A stretch of DNA of 64,000 nucleotides from RGIG8497 sp045593265 (GCA_045593265.1 JAZNWH010000054.1:33759-97758); one strand, 5' to 3'; positions 1 to 9,660 are shown, counted from the stretch's first letter. Made by a program: numbers and translations. Notes: a model not told the origin generated them from the sequence alone.

Positions 1-8
1 CATAATTT

Positions 9-62
9 CAGGGGCGGATGTCTGCACCCGTCTGTATGGGCGATGCATCTGTGCCCCTGTTT
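9..62 (+). repeat. REP-like hairpin or terminator
   Basis: CAGGGGC..GATG near 9-20 is complementary to CATC..GCCCCTG near 45-58, and a T-rich run follows. It resembles the GGGGC/GATG hairpins near 8694-8790, so it may be a REP-family relic that also acts as the terminator of a gene left of the window. Confidence 0.5.
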
Positions 63-90
63 TTATTAACCAAGAAAGGAAGTAAAAATT

Positions 91-825
91 ATGGAATTTA
101 ATATGAGCTTTCCAAAGGAATTTAACAATGTTAAGGAAAACAGAATTCCTTTTGTAATTTGTGGTGGAACAGTTGAATATCACGGACCTCATTGCTCCTA
201 CGGTTGCGATACCTTGGTTGCAGAAGGTTTGATTAAAAAGCTTGCAGAAAGAAAAGAGCTTATGATGGCTCCTTCGATTTATTACAGCCCTTCAAGCTAT
301 GCAGTTGCCGACGAAACAAGTGGAACTGTGCATATTGAAGAAGATGTTTTTGAAGCATATTTAATGCAGATTTTCACAAGTATGCTTGAAGCAGGACTTA
401 GAAATATCTATGTGGTTATTCATCATCAGTTTGAACAGGAAAACTTAAAGCCTATGACTCTTTCATATATGAAAGCATCTCAAAGAGCAATTATGAGATA
501 TCTTGAAAAGACCCAGGGCAGAGGCTGGTGGGGAAGCGAAAACTATGCTGACTACTACGAAAATGTAGGCGGCGGCGATGACCCATTCTCCTGGATTAAG
601 GTTATTCCTACAATGAGCACAGAGGTGCAGAACGCAACAGGCTACGACCACGCAGGTGAATTCGAATGTTCAATCCTTATGTCTCTTTATCCTGATGCAG
701 TTAAGCTCGAAAGACTCGGTGATATCAAACATTGGTTTACTGCAAGCGCAGCTAAAGCAAACAAAGAGCTTGGAGATAAAATGGTAGAACAATCTCTTGC
801 TTACCTTGAAAAGAAAATTGTATAA
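91..825 (+). CDS. Creatininase-family amidohydrolase
   Basis: 244 aa, start ATG 91 behind AAAGGAAG. Creatininase-fold enzymes are cytoplasmic metal-dependent amidohydrolases acting on small cyclic amides or formamides. Visible motifs are GGTVEYHGPH with a following CDT (residues about 25-41, metal ligands E, H, D) and HAGEFECS near residue 190, matching the family HAGE.ETS box. The usual GHGGN motif in the middle is replaced by HHQFEQEN, so the substrate pocket probably differs from creatininase and from MftE/ArfB-type members. It stands alone between two hairpins, so context gives no pathway. Family assignment is firm, substrate unknown. Confidence 0.82.
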   Translation: MEFNMSFPKEFNNVKENRIPFVICGGTVEYHGPHCSYGCDTLVAEGLIKKLAERKELMMAPSIYYSPSSYAVADETSGTVHIEEDVFEAYLMQIFTSMLEAGLRNIYVVIHHQFEQENLKPMTLSYMKASQRAIMRYLEKTQGRGWWGSENYADYYENVGGGDDPFSWIKVIPTMSTEVQNATGYDHAGEFECSILMSLYPDAVKLERLGDIKHWFTASAAKANKELGDKMVEQSLAYLEKKIV

Positions 826-904
826 AAACAGGTAAAGTAAAAGATAGAAAAAAGAAAATAACGGAGCAGAAATACAACTATTCATAAGGATATAAACAAA
901 AAAC

Positions 905-955
905 AAAACCTTTCAAAGTAGCGTAATTAAGCTATTTTGAAAGGTTTTATTTATC
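905..955. terminator. Bidirectional terminator
   Basis: An 18-bp near-perfect stem (905-922 with 931-948) with A/T runs on both sides separates the convergent genes 91-825 and 971-1882. Confidence 0.85.
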
Positions 956-970
956 GATATGTTTTTATAA

Positions 971-1882
971 TTAATTCAATTTAATCCACTCACCAAATTT
1001 TAAATCCCATTCCTCCGGATAAAATGGTGAAAAACCAGATGCAGGGAAAAATGTAATTTCACCAAAATATATTTTCCCATTTATATCATAAAGATCAATT
1101 CGCACAAAAGTCATATCACGGGACAAAAGCTTCGCAATCTCCAACATTTTTTCATATGATTTCGGTTTTGCTATTTCATCATCATAAATAAAACCTCGGC
1201 CCACAGGCATTTTTTTCCACTCTTTATCATATATTATGATTTTTGATGATTGACCTATTGTTCTCTCGGTACAAACAAAACAGCATTTTGGTTCTCCACC
1301 GAAGCACATAAACTTATAATCCTTCAACTCTGTTTCTGATTCATCTATCATATATTTTTCAGCAATAATTCTGGGTTTCACGTTTTTATAAGGCCATTCT
1401 CTGTTCTGCCAAAAATAATCACGCTTAAGACGTCTGTTTATTTTCTTCCTGGCAGCAGTTATATTAAACTGTGATTTATCTTTGCATATAACAATGCCAC
1501 CACTGTCATGCGTACATTTGAGCACAAACTGATTTGGGAGCTTGTCAAAATCAATCTCGTCAAAGCTGTTCCACACACCAAGAAGAGGTATTAGATATTC
1601 CTCTCCGATTTTTTCAGCTATGTAATTTCTTACCTCATATTTATCAACCATTTTTGCATATTCGGGATTTCTGTCATAAAGCTTTAGCCATTGCAGTTTT
1701 TCATTGAATGTTATCGGATTCTGAAGATTAAGTTTTTTCCCGGTTTTTGCTTTATATAGTTTTTTGAGGTATTCCTCATCCGACATATTTCTATAAAAAC
1801 CTAAGATACTTAACATCGGCATTCTGTATTTTTTGCTTTTGAAAAATAATATTACCTTTTCAACTAAAAAACTTTTTGCCAT
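971..1882 (-). CDS. TupA-like ATP-grasp protein
   Basis: 303 aa. The ITFNEKLQWLKLYDRNPEY segment (about residues 57-75), the VLKCTHDSGG box near 122 and a C-terminal block around DLYDINGKIYFGEITFFPASG match TupA-like ATP-grasp proteins. These are found in cell-surface polysaccharide and teichuronopeptide clusters and are thought to form amide bonds between amino acids and sugar acids. The ATP-grasp Mg-binding acidic residues appear present (DLYD, FGEITF). It is an orphan here, with no glycosyltransferase neighbours. The family is recognised with good confidence; the acceptor molecule is unknown. Confidence 0.75.
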   Translation of the reverse strand: MAKSFLVEKVILFFKSKKYRMPMLSILGFYRNMSDEEYLKKLYKAKTGKKLNLQNPITFNEKLQWLKLYDRNPEYAKMVDKYEVRNYIAEKIGEEYLIPLLGVWNSFDEIDFDKLPNQFVLKCTHDSGGIVICKDKSQFNITAARKKINRRLKRDYFWQNREWPYKNVKPRIIAEKYMIDESETELKDYKFMCFGGEPKCCFVCTERTIGQSSKIIIYDKEWKKMPVGRGFIYDDEIAKPKSYEKMLEIAKLLSRDMTFVRIDLYDINGKIYFGEITFFPASGFSPFYPEEWDLKFGEWIKLN

Positions 1883-2014
1883 TATTCATCACCTTATTTC
1901 ATAATATTAAGATACTTATCAAAATTACTATATCATACTTATAATAACATATTGTTTTAAATAAATCAAGAGTATACATACATGTGATAGAAAAATAGCT
2001 TTCACAAGAAACAC

Positions 2015-2044
2015 AAAAAATTGCGGCATATGCCGCAATTTTTT
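2015..2044. terminator. Terminator of the uronate operon
   Basis: AAAAAATTGCGGCA / TGCCGCAATTTTTT is a 14-bp perfect stem with A and T runs on both sides. It overlaps the uxaA stop codon and serves the minus-strand operon. Confidence 0.9.
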
Positions 2045-3410
2045 ACAGGACAATGGAGTCTTTAAATATGGAAATTTCACGATAGTTGTTAATTTCGTTT
2101 TTGGTTTCTTTTCCTGATGCTGTATCAAGAACAAAGTCAAAAAAATCATCGTCCAGGTCAATACCTTTTAACAAAGGGGATGCATCAAAATCAATCCAGT
2201 CTGATTTTTTTAAGGCTAAATTTTCATTGGTGGATATTTTAATCGTGGGAACAGGTGCTCCTAAAGGCGTACCTCTGCCTGTTGTGAACAAAATAAGATG
2301 AACACCGCAGGCTGTTAAATTGGTAATAGCTACAATGTCGTTGCCTGGTCCATTTAAAAGAGAAAGACCGTTTTTGTTTAATGTATCTCCGTAACTTAAG
2401 ACATCCACAATTTCGCCCTGACCGCCTTTTTGAATACAGCCAAGGGATTTTTCCTCCAAGGTGGTAATTCCGCCTTTTTTATTACCGGGAGACGGATTTT
2501 CGTAAACCACCTGATTATGGCTTGTGAAGTAGTCCTTGAAGTTGTTTACAAGGGATACTGTTTTATTGAAGATTTCTTCGTTTTTGCACCTTTTCATAAG
2601 AAGATGTTCTGCACCGAACATTTCAGGCACTTCGGTAAGAACACAGCTTCCACCAAAAGAAATGAGTTTGTCGGAAAATCTGCCAACAAGAGGGTTGGCG
2701 GTAATTCCCGAAAGCCCGTCGCTTCCTCCGCATTTTAAACCCACCTTTAATTTTGAAACGGGAATATCCTGTTTTTCAAAACTGTCAGCATATTCTTTTA
2801 GTTCATTTATAAGCTTTATACCCTCGGCAATTTCGTCTTCAAAGTCCTGACAATTTAAGAATTTAACTCTGTTTTCATCAATGTTACCTAAAACCTTTTT
2901 AAACTCTTCGATATTGTTATTTTCACACCCTAAGCCAAGAACAAGGACACCCCCTGCGTTAGGGTGATTTACAAGACCTTTTAAAATAAGCTGTGTTGTT
3001 TTATGGTCATCTCCAAGCTGAGAACAGCCGAAGGGATGTGGGAAGGAAAATGCCCCTGTTTCCTTTGAGAGCTTTTCAGAGATTTTATTTACGCATCCAA
3101 CGGTGTTTACAATCCATATGTCGTTTCTTATGCCCACATCACCATTTTTTCGGATGTAGCCTTTGAAAGTTTTATTGGATTGCTTTTTAGGTTCTGGGCT
3201 AAAGGGAGAATATGTGTATTCGATTTTCCCCGACAAGTTTGTTTTTAAATTATGGGTATGTACAAGGTCGCCCTTTTTTATGGTTTCCGTTGCGTGCCCT
3301 ATAGCCTCACCGTATTTAATTATATTTTCACCTTTCAAAATATCTTTTAAAGCATATTTGTGCCCGTCAGCTAAATTAACTTCAACATTATCTTTTTTGT
3401 TTATAACCAT
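2043..3410 (-). CDS. uxaA: Altronate dehydratase
   Basis: 455 aa. UxaA dehydrates D-altronate to 2-keto-3-deoxygluconate in cytoplasmic galacturonate catabolism. An N-terminal SAF-like domain (about 1-70) is followed by the large galactarate/altronate dehydratase domain with GVLVLGLGCENNN near 155-167, GLKCGGSDGLSG near 225 and TTGRGTPLGAP near 378. Family length is normal. The start ATG 3410 lies inside the last codons of uxaB (AAATGG), with AAGGAG just upstream, so the two are translationally coupled. Galactarate dehydratase is the main alternative; adjacency to the UxaB-like gene favours altronate. Confidence 0.88.
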   Translation of the reverse strand: MVINKKDNVEVNLADGHKYALKDILKGENIIKYGEAIGHATETIKKGDLVHTHNLKTNLSGKIEYTYSPFSPEPKKQSNKTFKGYIRKNGDVGIRNDIWIVNTVGCVNKISEKLSKETGAFSFPHPFGCSQLGDDHKTTQLILKGLVNHPNAGGVLVLGLGCENNNIEEFKKVLGNIDENRVKFLNCQDFEDEIAEGIKLINELKEYADSFEKQDIPVSKLKVGLKCGGSDGLSGITANPLVGRFSDKLISFGGSCVLTEVPEMFGAEHLLMKRCKNEEIFNKTVSLVNNFKDYFTSHNQVVYENPSPGNKKGGITTLEEKSLGCIQKGGQGEIVDVLSYGDTLNKNGLSLLNGPGNDIVAITNLTACGVHLILFTTGRGTPLGAPVPTIKISTNENLALKKSDWIDFDASPLLKGIDLDDDFFDFVLDTASGKETKNEINNYREISIFKDSIVL

Positions 3411-4654
3411 TTTTGGACTTCTCCTTTAAGAAAGCTTAAATCGGTATCCCAGAAAAAAGTGTTTGAAAGAATTTCTTCTACAGATTTTTTTTTCATAAAA
3501 TCCATTACTTCTTTTGCGTCATTAGGAGTACCCTTTTTGTAGAATTCAATTAACTTTGCAAGAGAGAAGCAAAGATTTTCGGGCATCTTGTCAAAACGCT
3601 TGATGTATTCAAGAATTGACGGAAGCACACGTACTTTAAATTTACTTACCGAATTAAGAGAAATTGCAGAACAAAAGTGCTTTATATATGGGTTTTCAAA
3701 TCTTGTGAAAACGTTTTGTGCATAATCATTTAATTCTTTTTCAGGCAAATCAAGGGTAGGTATAATTTCTTCATATACGCATTTCTTCACAAATGTTGAA
3801 ATTTTTTCGTTATTCATACACTCTCCTACAGTCTCAACACCCTCTAAAAGTGCAAAAGGTATCATAGAAGTGTGAGCGCCGTTTAAAATGCGAACTTTAC
3901 GGGTACGGTACATTTCAAGATTATCTGTTATAATTACATTAAGACCACACTTGTCAAAAGGCAAATCACAAAGAGCATTTTCATCTCCCTCAATTACCCA
4001 CAAATGGAAAAACTCCGAGGTGTTAAACAATTTATCATCACCACAAAGGTCTGCTTCGTCTTTTGGGTAGCCTGTGTTTATTCTGTCAACTAAAGTGTTA
4101 CAGAAAATATTCTCGGTATTTATCCATTTTATAAAGTCTTCGCCAAGACTCCATAATTTTGCATATTTCACAACAATTTCTTTTAATTTCGTGCCATTCT
4201 TATCAATTAGCTCACAGGGAAGAAATACAAAGCCATCAAGACCTTTTGAAAATCTTTCGTAAAGCAGACGTGTTACCTTTGCAGGGAAAGATTTTGGAGG
4301 AGTATCATCAAATTTGTCTGTTTCGACAAATTCAATTCCTGCTTCTGTGGTGTTGGAAATTATGTATTTAAAATCTGAATCTTCGGCAAGGTTTATGTAT
4401 TTTTCAAATTCCGTATATGGGTTTACCGAGTCATTAATACAGCAAATCTTTGTTTCTTCAACACCCTCGACGCCTCTTATTAAATGACTGTACTGATAAT
4501 TCTGTGCCTTTAAAAGTTCAACCATTCCCATTTCAATGGGCTGAACAACAGTAACAGAAATATCTGTGTTGCAGTTGTCATTCATTTTCTGGAACATCCA
4601 GTCGCAAAAGCCTCTTAAAAATCCGCCTTCACCAAATTGTATAATTTTAGTCAT
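3401..4654 (-). CDS. uxaB: Tagaturonate reductase
   Basis: 417 aa, mannitol dehydrogenase-family oxidoreductase. UxaB reduces D-tagaturonate to D-altronate with NADH. The N-terminal IIQFGEGGFLRGFCDWM is the dinucleotide-binding start, and ILNGAHTSMIPFALL (about residues 265-280) is the polyol dehydrogenase motif with catalytic-type Asn and His. ATG 4654 is chosen because GGAG lies just upstream; a longer frame to 4687 reads through that site. It overlaps uxaA by 10 bp. Fructuronate reductase (UxuB) is the alternative; pairing with UxaA supports UxaB. Confidence 0.88.
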   Translation of the reverse strand: MTKIIQFGEGGFLRGFCDWMFQKMNDNCNTDISVTVVQPIEMGMVELLKAQNYQYSHLIRGVEGVEETKICCINDSVNPYTEFEKYINLAEDSDFKYIISNTTEAGIEFVETDKFDDTPPKSFPAKVTRLLYERFSKGLDGFVFLPCELIDKNGTKLKEIVVKYAKLWSLGEDFIKWINTENIFCNTLVDRINTGYPKDEADLCGDDKLFNTSEFFHLWVIEGDENALCDLPFDKCGLNVIITDNLEMYRTRKVRILNGAHTSMIPFALLEGVETVGECMNNEKISTFVKKCVYEEIIPTLDLPEKELNDYAQNVFTRFENPYIKHFCSAISLNSVSKFKVRVLPSILEYIKRFDKMPENLCFSLAKLIEFYKKGTPNDAKEVMDFMKKKSVEEILSNTFFWDTDLSFLKGEVQKWL

Positions 4655-4697
4655 ATTAATCTCCATTCCGCCGCCATACGTCGGCACAAATAGTAAT

Positions 4698-4838
4698 TAA
4701 TTTCTCTTATCCGTATGGCAAGGAATGATAAGAGATTAATATGCCCATGTGCGTTTCTTTGCAAAAGCAAAGAAAATTTCGCACGGGCTGTTTAAATCCG
4801 CCGGGGGCAATAACGTGAAAGGAACTTTCACGTTATTC
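4698..4838 (-). promoter_or_regulatory. Hairpin-rich spacer before uxaB
   Basis: The 187-bp gap between the serine hydrolase relic and uxaB holds an inverted repeat (CTCTTATC / GATAAGAG, about 4700-4732) and a 13-bp perfect hairpin AATAACGTGAAAG / CTTTCACGTTATT at 4809-4837. Neither has a clear U-run. They may be RNA-processing or attenuation structures inside the operon. Confidence 0.45.
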
Positions 4839-4841
4839 TCC

Positions 4842-6301
4842 TTATGCCATTTTTGCAGTTGCATAGCCATTATATTCTCTAAGGAAATCTTCACCGGCAC
4901 CGAACATTCTTATTCCTGCAGTTAAATCGTCATTAAAGCCGAATAAAAAGCTTGCATTGCCGAAATATTTGTCAATAATCTGAATTTTTATCTGTAACTG
5001 ATTTTCGTGAGTCCATTTTGCAGAGGCTGCACATTTATAGTAATTGCCCTTTGCAAAAACAGTAGCAATCTCATCGGAATACCCTTCTTGTGGGAATATG
5101 CCAAATTCATTCTGCCAAGACCGAAGTAAAGGGTCTTTTCGCCTTGCTCGTTAACATAATTAAATTCACATTTTCCGTCATCGCCAAAGTTAAATGTAAA
5201 TTCTGTAATGCCCATAGGGTTTTCATTACAAATGTATTTTTTGCCGTTGATTTTTTCCTGAACAGGGGAATTTATTTCGTTTTTAAGGAAATATAACAGT
5301 TTTTCTCCGATCGGTTCGCCTGTATATTCTTCAAGTGGGGAGTCTTGCGCATTACTGTAAATCAAATCAAAGTAATATTCTATAACAGTTGTTTTAAAGT
5401 GTTGGGAATCCATAGTGTCTGCGTTAATAACAAAAATCATATCTTTGTCGGGAGAACAAACTGCGTACTGACAACCCATACCGTTAAAGTAAAATGAGTT
5501 TTCACGGGTTCTCCAGAACTGATATCCGTAACCGAGATCATCATGTTCCACAATACCAAAGGAAGAGTTATTAATAAGATTTGATGTTGCAGTTTTTATG
5601 TATTCTTCATTAAGAAGCTGTTCTCCGTTCCATGAACCACCGTTTAAAACAAAACGTGCAGATTTTAATAAATCCATAGATTTCATTATAAGTGCAGAAT
5701 CGCTCCAGGAATGTCCGCCGGGGCAGGTGAGCATCTGTGCATCCTTTACACCTATTTTGTCAAAAAGCTTCTCATTTAAGTATTCAACTAACTTTTTGCC
5801 TGTTACTCTTTCAACCATAGAACCTAAAATAAAGGAGCCTGTTGAATCGTAATTCCAGATAGTACCTGATGGACGGGATTCTGTTAATGGATTTTCAAAA
5901 TAAAACTTAACTCTGTCGTCAGTTTTGGCAGCGAACCAGTTGCGTTCAGGTTTTACTGTGCTCATCATAAGCATATGCTTAATTGTCTGATTTTTGAAAT
6001 TTTCGTCAGTGATGTTTTTGGTTTCTTCAGGAAAATATTTTGCTATTTTGTCATCAAGATTAATTTTCCCGTCCTGCTCTAAAAAGCCTACAGCAAGGGA
6101 AACAAAACTTTTGGTTACTGAGTACATTCTGTGCGGGAAATCGCGGTGGAATGGTGCCCAATATTTTTCAAAGTAAATTTCATTACCGCGAGCCATTATG
6201 ATTGAATGTATGCAGCATCCTCTGTTTTCAAGAATATTAAGAAATTGTTTTAAATTTTCGGTGGATACGCCCACCTTTTCAGGGGTTGTGTAATTAAACA
6301 T
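4842..6301 (-). pseudogene. Frameshifted serine hydrolase (beta-lactamase class C fold)
   Basis: The N-terminal frame (4988-6301) encodes a beta-lactamase/penicillin-binding-like serine hydrolase: RMYSVTKSFVSL holds the SxxK nucleophile near residue 65, and NYDSTGSFILGS gives the YxS-like element. That frame ends in junk. Near 5104-5110 the reading frame shifts, and the other frame continues with protein-like sequence (EFGIFPQEGYSDEIATVF, then KIQIIDKYFGNASFLFGF) to a stop at 4842. One missing base explains this. The full protein would be about 486 aa. ATG 6301 has AAAGGAG at the best spacing. The operon position suggests an esterase acting on pectin fragments, which is inference. It could also be a sequencing error. 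Confidence 0.75.
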
Positions 6302-6313
6302 ATTCATTCTCCT

Positions 6314-7702
6314 TTACTTATACATTACAAGATATTCTTTTGTATTTTCAACCATTTCATTAAATAATTTCTTCGCATCTGCAATAGAGCAGGTAGTAAG
6401 TGCATCATTTGCAAACACATCAAAAATTTCATCAAGGGAGCGATTTGCTATTGCTTTATCAAGAGCTTCCTGCTGAGTACATGCTCTTGATATAAGAGGC
6501 AGAATCTGAGGTGGAATTTCTCCTGCCATAACAGGTGTTAAAACTCCGTCGCGGAAAACTGCATTGGTTTCAACAACTGCTCCCATCGGAAGGTCAGGCA
6601 ATTGTCCCTTATTGGGGATATTTACATTGGTTACCAAATCACAAAGGCCCAAAAGTGCTCTCATCTGGTCAACACCCTCTTCGCCTGTTGTTTTGATTTC
6701 CACTTTTTCTTTTCCGTTTCGGTAGTTTTCGCTCTTTTCAAGACGCTCTTGAAGATTTTTCTTTCTCCAGGAAACGGGAGTTAATGAATAACACCAGGTG
6801 TTTACTGTGTCGGGGTCTTTTAAGTACCACTTGCCCGGACAGAATTCAGCTAAATGTCTGTCGCCTGCGGCAGCAATAACACCGTAGCGGTCAAAAAGGT
6901 CCATTTTAACCCTTTCTGCACTGCCGAAATTACTGTTGAGCCAATGTTTTTCATTTACATCTCCGTAGCCAAGCTCTTTATATTTTTCAACGAATTTTTT
7001 ATAAACAGGGTATAAATCCATATTGTTATAGGTAGCTTCTGTAAGCCAGGTAAAGTGATTTACACCTACAGGATTTACTTTGATATCCTGTCTTTTTGCT
7101 ACATCAATATCGCAGAATTCCTTTAATGCCTTTCTTAAAATATCCTGTGTTGAAAAAACCTCATGACAGCATCCGAATGCTTTTATTTCAGGGAATACTC
7201 TGTAAAGAGTTTTTGTGCAAAGGGTCATAGGGTTAGTATAGTTTATTACCCAGGCATCGGGAGAATATTCTTTTATGTAAAGGGCAATTTCCTCATATAT
7301 AGGAACTGTTCTCATAGCACGGATTATTCCGCCCGGTCCTGTTGTATCTCCTACTGACTGGAAAATTCCGTATTTTTCGGGTGTGTGAACATCAGATTCC
7401 ATATCATCAAAGGTTCCCGGAAGAATAGAGATGATAACAAAATCTGCACCGCTTAGAGCATCCTTTGGTGTTTTGCATGCGTGGTAATTCCAGTTTGATT
7501 TTGCACCCTCGCAGGAGTTGAACATATTTCCAATTTCTTCGTTGTGTACGGAGGCTTCAAAATCAATGTCGTAGAGATAAACATCACCTGATATATCGTC
7601 GCAGGAAACAAGGTCGCTCATAAGACCCCATGCCCAGCCACGGGAACCACCGCCGATATATGCAATTTTAATTTCTGTAACTTTATTATCTGTGCGTTTC
7701 AT
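6314..7702 (-). CDS. GH4 enzyme, probable alpha-galacturonidase
   Basis: 462 aa. GH4 enzymes cleave glycosides through NAD+- and Mn-dependent oxidation/elimination. IAYIGGGSRGWAWG at the N-terminus is the NAD fold, NYTNPM near 155 is substrate binding, GCCHEVF near 185 supplies the metal-binding Cys/His pair, and GVNHFTWL follows. The protein resembles the LplD/alpha-galacturonidase branch more than phospho-glucosidases. ATG 7702 is preferred over 7741 because GGAACAAAGCT precedes it. First gene of a minus-strand operon with uxaB and uxaA, consistent with release of galacturonate from pectin oligomers. Substrate inferred from context. Confidence 0.8.
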   Translation of the reverse strand: MKRTDNKVTEIKIAYIGGGSRGWAWGLMSDLVSCDDISGDVYLYDIDFEASVHNEEIGNMFNSCEGAKSNWNYHACKTPKDALSGADFVIISILPGTFDDMESDVHTPEKYGIFQSVGDTTGPGGIIRAMRTVPIYEEIALYIKEYSPDAWVINYTNPMTLCTKTLYRVFPEIKAFGCCHEVFSTQDILRKALKEFCDIDVAKRQDIKVNPVGVNHFTWLTEATYNNMDLYPVYKKFVEKYKELGYGDVNEKHWLNSNFGSAERVKMDLFDRYGVIAAAGDRHLAEFCPGKWYLKDPDTVNTWCYSLTPVSWRKKNLQERLEKSENYRNGKEKVEIKTTGEEGVDQMRALLGLCDLVTNVNIPNKGQLPDLPMGAVVETNAVFRDGVLTPVMAGEIPPQILPLISRACTQQEALDKAIANRSLDEIFDVFANDALTTCSIADAKKLFNEMVENTKEYLVMYK

Positions 7703-7830
7703 AGCTTTGTTCCTTTCATTAAATAATAAATTCTTATACAAGCTTATTCTACAACAATATTTTTTAAATTAATACTAATATATTGCTTTTTTTAAAGAAA
7801 TGCTATAAAATATTGATGTGAGGTGGTAAT

Positions 7831-8598
7831 ATGTTTGTAGAAGAAACAGAAAATTTTTTCGTGGATAAATCCTTTTCAAATTTAAAAATGCCCTCAATGC
7901 ACTGTCATTCAACCTATGAGCTGTATTATCTTGAGGCGGGAAGCAGAGAATACTTTGTTGAGGACAAGTTCTTTTCGGTAACATCGGGAAGCTTTGTTTT
8001 GATTTCGCCCTACAAGCTTCACAGAACAGGTGGCGATTATGCATCAAGAACTCTTGTTGGCTTTTCAAAGGATTTTTTAAAGAAAACCTTTTCAGACTCT
8101 GCTATCGATAAAATTTTAAAATGCTTTGAGAAAACGCTGATAGTACCTACCGAAACAGAAAGAGAGTCCCTTGTTTCAAAATTAAGACAGATTGAAAATA
8201 CAAAAGACGAAACCCTTGCATCTGTTGCACTTTTTTCTCTTTTGATAGAGCTTGCAGGGTGCAAAAGTGAAGTCTTTGGCGATGAACGTATAAGTGAAAT
8301 AATTGAATATATCAACGAAAATTATTCTCATATACAATCAATAGAGCAAATTGCAGATAACTTTTACATATCAAAGTACCACCTTTGCAGAATGTTCAAA
8401 GCATCAATGAAAATGACGGTAATTGACTACCTTAACAGTATAAAAATAAAAAATGCCTGCGCATATCTTCGCACAACCAATAAAAATATAACAGATATTG
8501 CACTTCTCACAGGCTTTAATTCTCCTACATATTTTACCAACGTCTTCAAAAAAATTATGGGCAAAAGCCCGTCCCAATATAAAAAAAACGGTGCATAA
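7831..8598 (+). CDS. AraC-family transcriptional regulator
   Basis: 255 aa, divergent from the uronate operon. An N-terminal cupin-type sensor (MHCHSTYELYYLEAGSREYFV, about 25-45) precedes two C-terminal helix-turn-helix motifs (IEQIADNFYISKYHLCRMFK near 170; ITDIALLTGFNSPTYFTNVFKK near 217). RBS GAGGTGG. It probably activates the GH4-uxaBA operon in response to a uronate or oligosaccharide. That role is inferred from position. Confidence 0.85.
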   Translation: MFVEETENFFVDKSFSNLKMPSMHCHSTYELYYLEAGSREYFVEDKFFSVTSGSFVLISPYKLHRTGGDYASRTLVGFSKDFLKKTFSDSAIDKILKCFEKTLIVPTETERESLVSKLRQIENTKDETLASVALFSLLIELAGCKSEVFGDERISEIIEYINENYSHIQSIEQIADNFYISKYHLCRMFKASMKMTVIDYLNSIKIKNACAYLRTTNKNITDIALLTGFNSPTYFTNVFKKIMGKSPSQYKKNGA

Positions 8599-8622
8599 GA
8601 GGTATGTTGTTAAGGACAGCAA

Positions 8623-8664
8623 CGATAAAAGGCTGAACGATTGATTTCGTTCAGCCTTTTATCG
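8623..8664 (+). terminator. Terminator after the AraC gene
   Basis: An 18-bp perfect stem CGATAAAAGGCTGAACGA with its complement at 8647-8664, 24 bp after the stop codon. No strong U-run follows. Confidence 0.7.
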
Positions 8665-8693
8665 TAGGGTTCGGCGCTTTACAACAAACCCTA

Positions 8694-8774
8694 TTGTAGG
8701 GGACGATGCCCACATCGTCCTGTTTTTAAGGTTTTAGGATATCCTGAATTATTGGAAGATGCGATACATCTTCC
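8694..8774. repeat. REP-like element cluster
   Basis: TTGTAGG then GGACGATG-CCCA-CATCGTCC (8694-8720) is a REP-type hairpin present twice more inside the RAYT gene at 9849-10343. A second hairpin GGAAGATG / CATCTTCC follows at 8754-8774, and a partial GGGGCGGAC unit lies near 8788. Non-autonomous repeats probably moved by the nearby RAYT transposase. Confidence 0.75.
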
Positions 8775-8796
8775 ATGTTTGTTATAGGGGCGGACA

Positions 8797-9564
8797 TTAT
8801 TTATACAGTGCTAAATCTGTAAATGCTACATAACAATCTCCAACTTCGTCAGATTTAACTTTAATTGTTAATTGGTTCACTCCTTTGACATCTAAGTCGA
8901 ATTTAAATGAAGTTGATGTTGTAAGATACGGAATTTTATATAATAGTTTATTATCACCGTAAATCCATACATATGCAGGAACTTGCGAATTCAATTGTCT
9001 ATCCATAGTTGATGTTTTAATTTTTTTTGGAAGTAAAATGGTCCCATTAAAATTTTTATACTGGCTATTTAAAGGGTATGAAATTTTAATATCTGATTGA
9101 TCTTCATCATCTTGTAGATATCCAGCGTATCTATACAATATAATACCATTGTTGTAAGTAGTACTATTATAATCTTCAACAGTTCCATTTATAACTGCAA
9201 AATCAGCATTTGTTCTTGCTTCCTTATAATCATTATACTGCATCTTATGCAAATAATTATCAGGTTTTGTCTGGTCTTTCTTTCCAATGTAAACGCTCTG
9301 CGTTACTCCGTCCCACTCAACATCTTTACCAAAAGCATTGGAAATCGCACGAACAGGTAAGTATGTAGTTCCATTCATTGTAAATGGTTCAACTACATTT
9401 CCGTTTGCATCCTTTGGAACAATTTCTCCGCCATCAATGTAAATTTTGATGTTGTTGTAGAACAACTCTGCAGTTTCGCTGATTTGCTTTGAAAATACAA
9501 TTCCACTTGTAAACATTGTACCAATTAAAACACCTGCTATTAGCCCTTGTAATCTTTTTTTCAT
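8797..9564 (-). CDS. Secreted copper-amine-oxidase-N 'stalk' domain protein
   Basis: 255 aa. Signal peptide at residues 1-25, then a copper amine oxidase N-terminal-like domain (IKIYIDGGEIVPKDANG, TYLPVRAISNAFGKDVEWDG, about 38-92), common in Clostridia surface proteins. The C-terminal 130 residues are beta-rich (YRYAGYLQ, LPKKIKTSTMDRQL, VKGVNQLTIKVKS) and look like an NPCBM-type carbohydrate-binding module. Likely an extracellular binding protein with no visible catalytic residues. Divergent from the RHH-RAYT genes across an AT-rich dyad. Confidence 0.75.
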   Translation of the reverse strand: MKKRLQGLIAGVLIGTMFTSGIVFSKQISETAELFYNNIKIYIDGGEIVPKDANGNVVEPFTMNGTTYLPVRAISNAFGKDVEWDGVTQSVYIGKKDQTKPDNYLHKMQYNDYKEARTNADFAVINGTVEDYNSTTYNNGIILYRYAGYLQDDEDQSDIKISYPLNSQYKNFNGTILLPKKIKTSTMDRQLNSQVPAYVWIYGDNKLLYKIPYLTTSTSFKFDLDVKGVNQLTIKVKSDEVGDCYVAFTDLALYK

Positions 9565-9582
9565 TTTGTTTTACCTCCGTAT

Positions 9583-9613
9583 ATGTTATAGATTATGTTA
9601 TATATCATAACAT
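9583..9613. promoter_or_regulatory. Operator-like dyads in divergent promoter
   Basis: ATGTTATA at 9583-9590 repeats as ATGTTAT at 9595-9601, mirrored by ATAACAT at 9607-9613. This sits between the stalk gene and the RHH gene and is a plausible autoregulatory site for the ribbon-helix-helix protein. Inference only. Confidence 0.45.
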
Positions 9614-9660
9614 ATGTTTGCAACATTTGTCAATATATAATATATGTGAGGTGAACTGTT

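Noticed and set aside
7775..8315. Minus-strand frames opposite the AraC gene
   Set aside because: Shadows of a well-supported gene with domain motifs.
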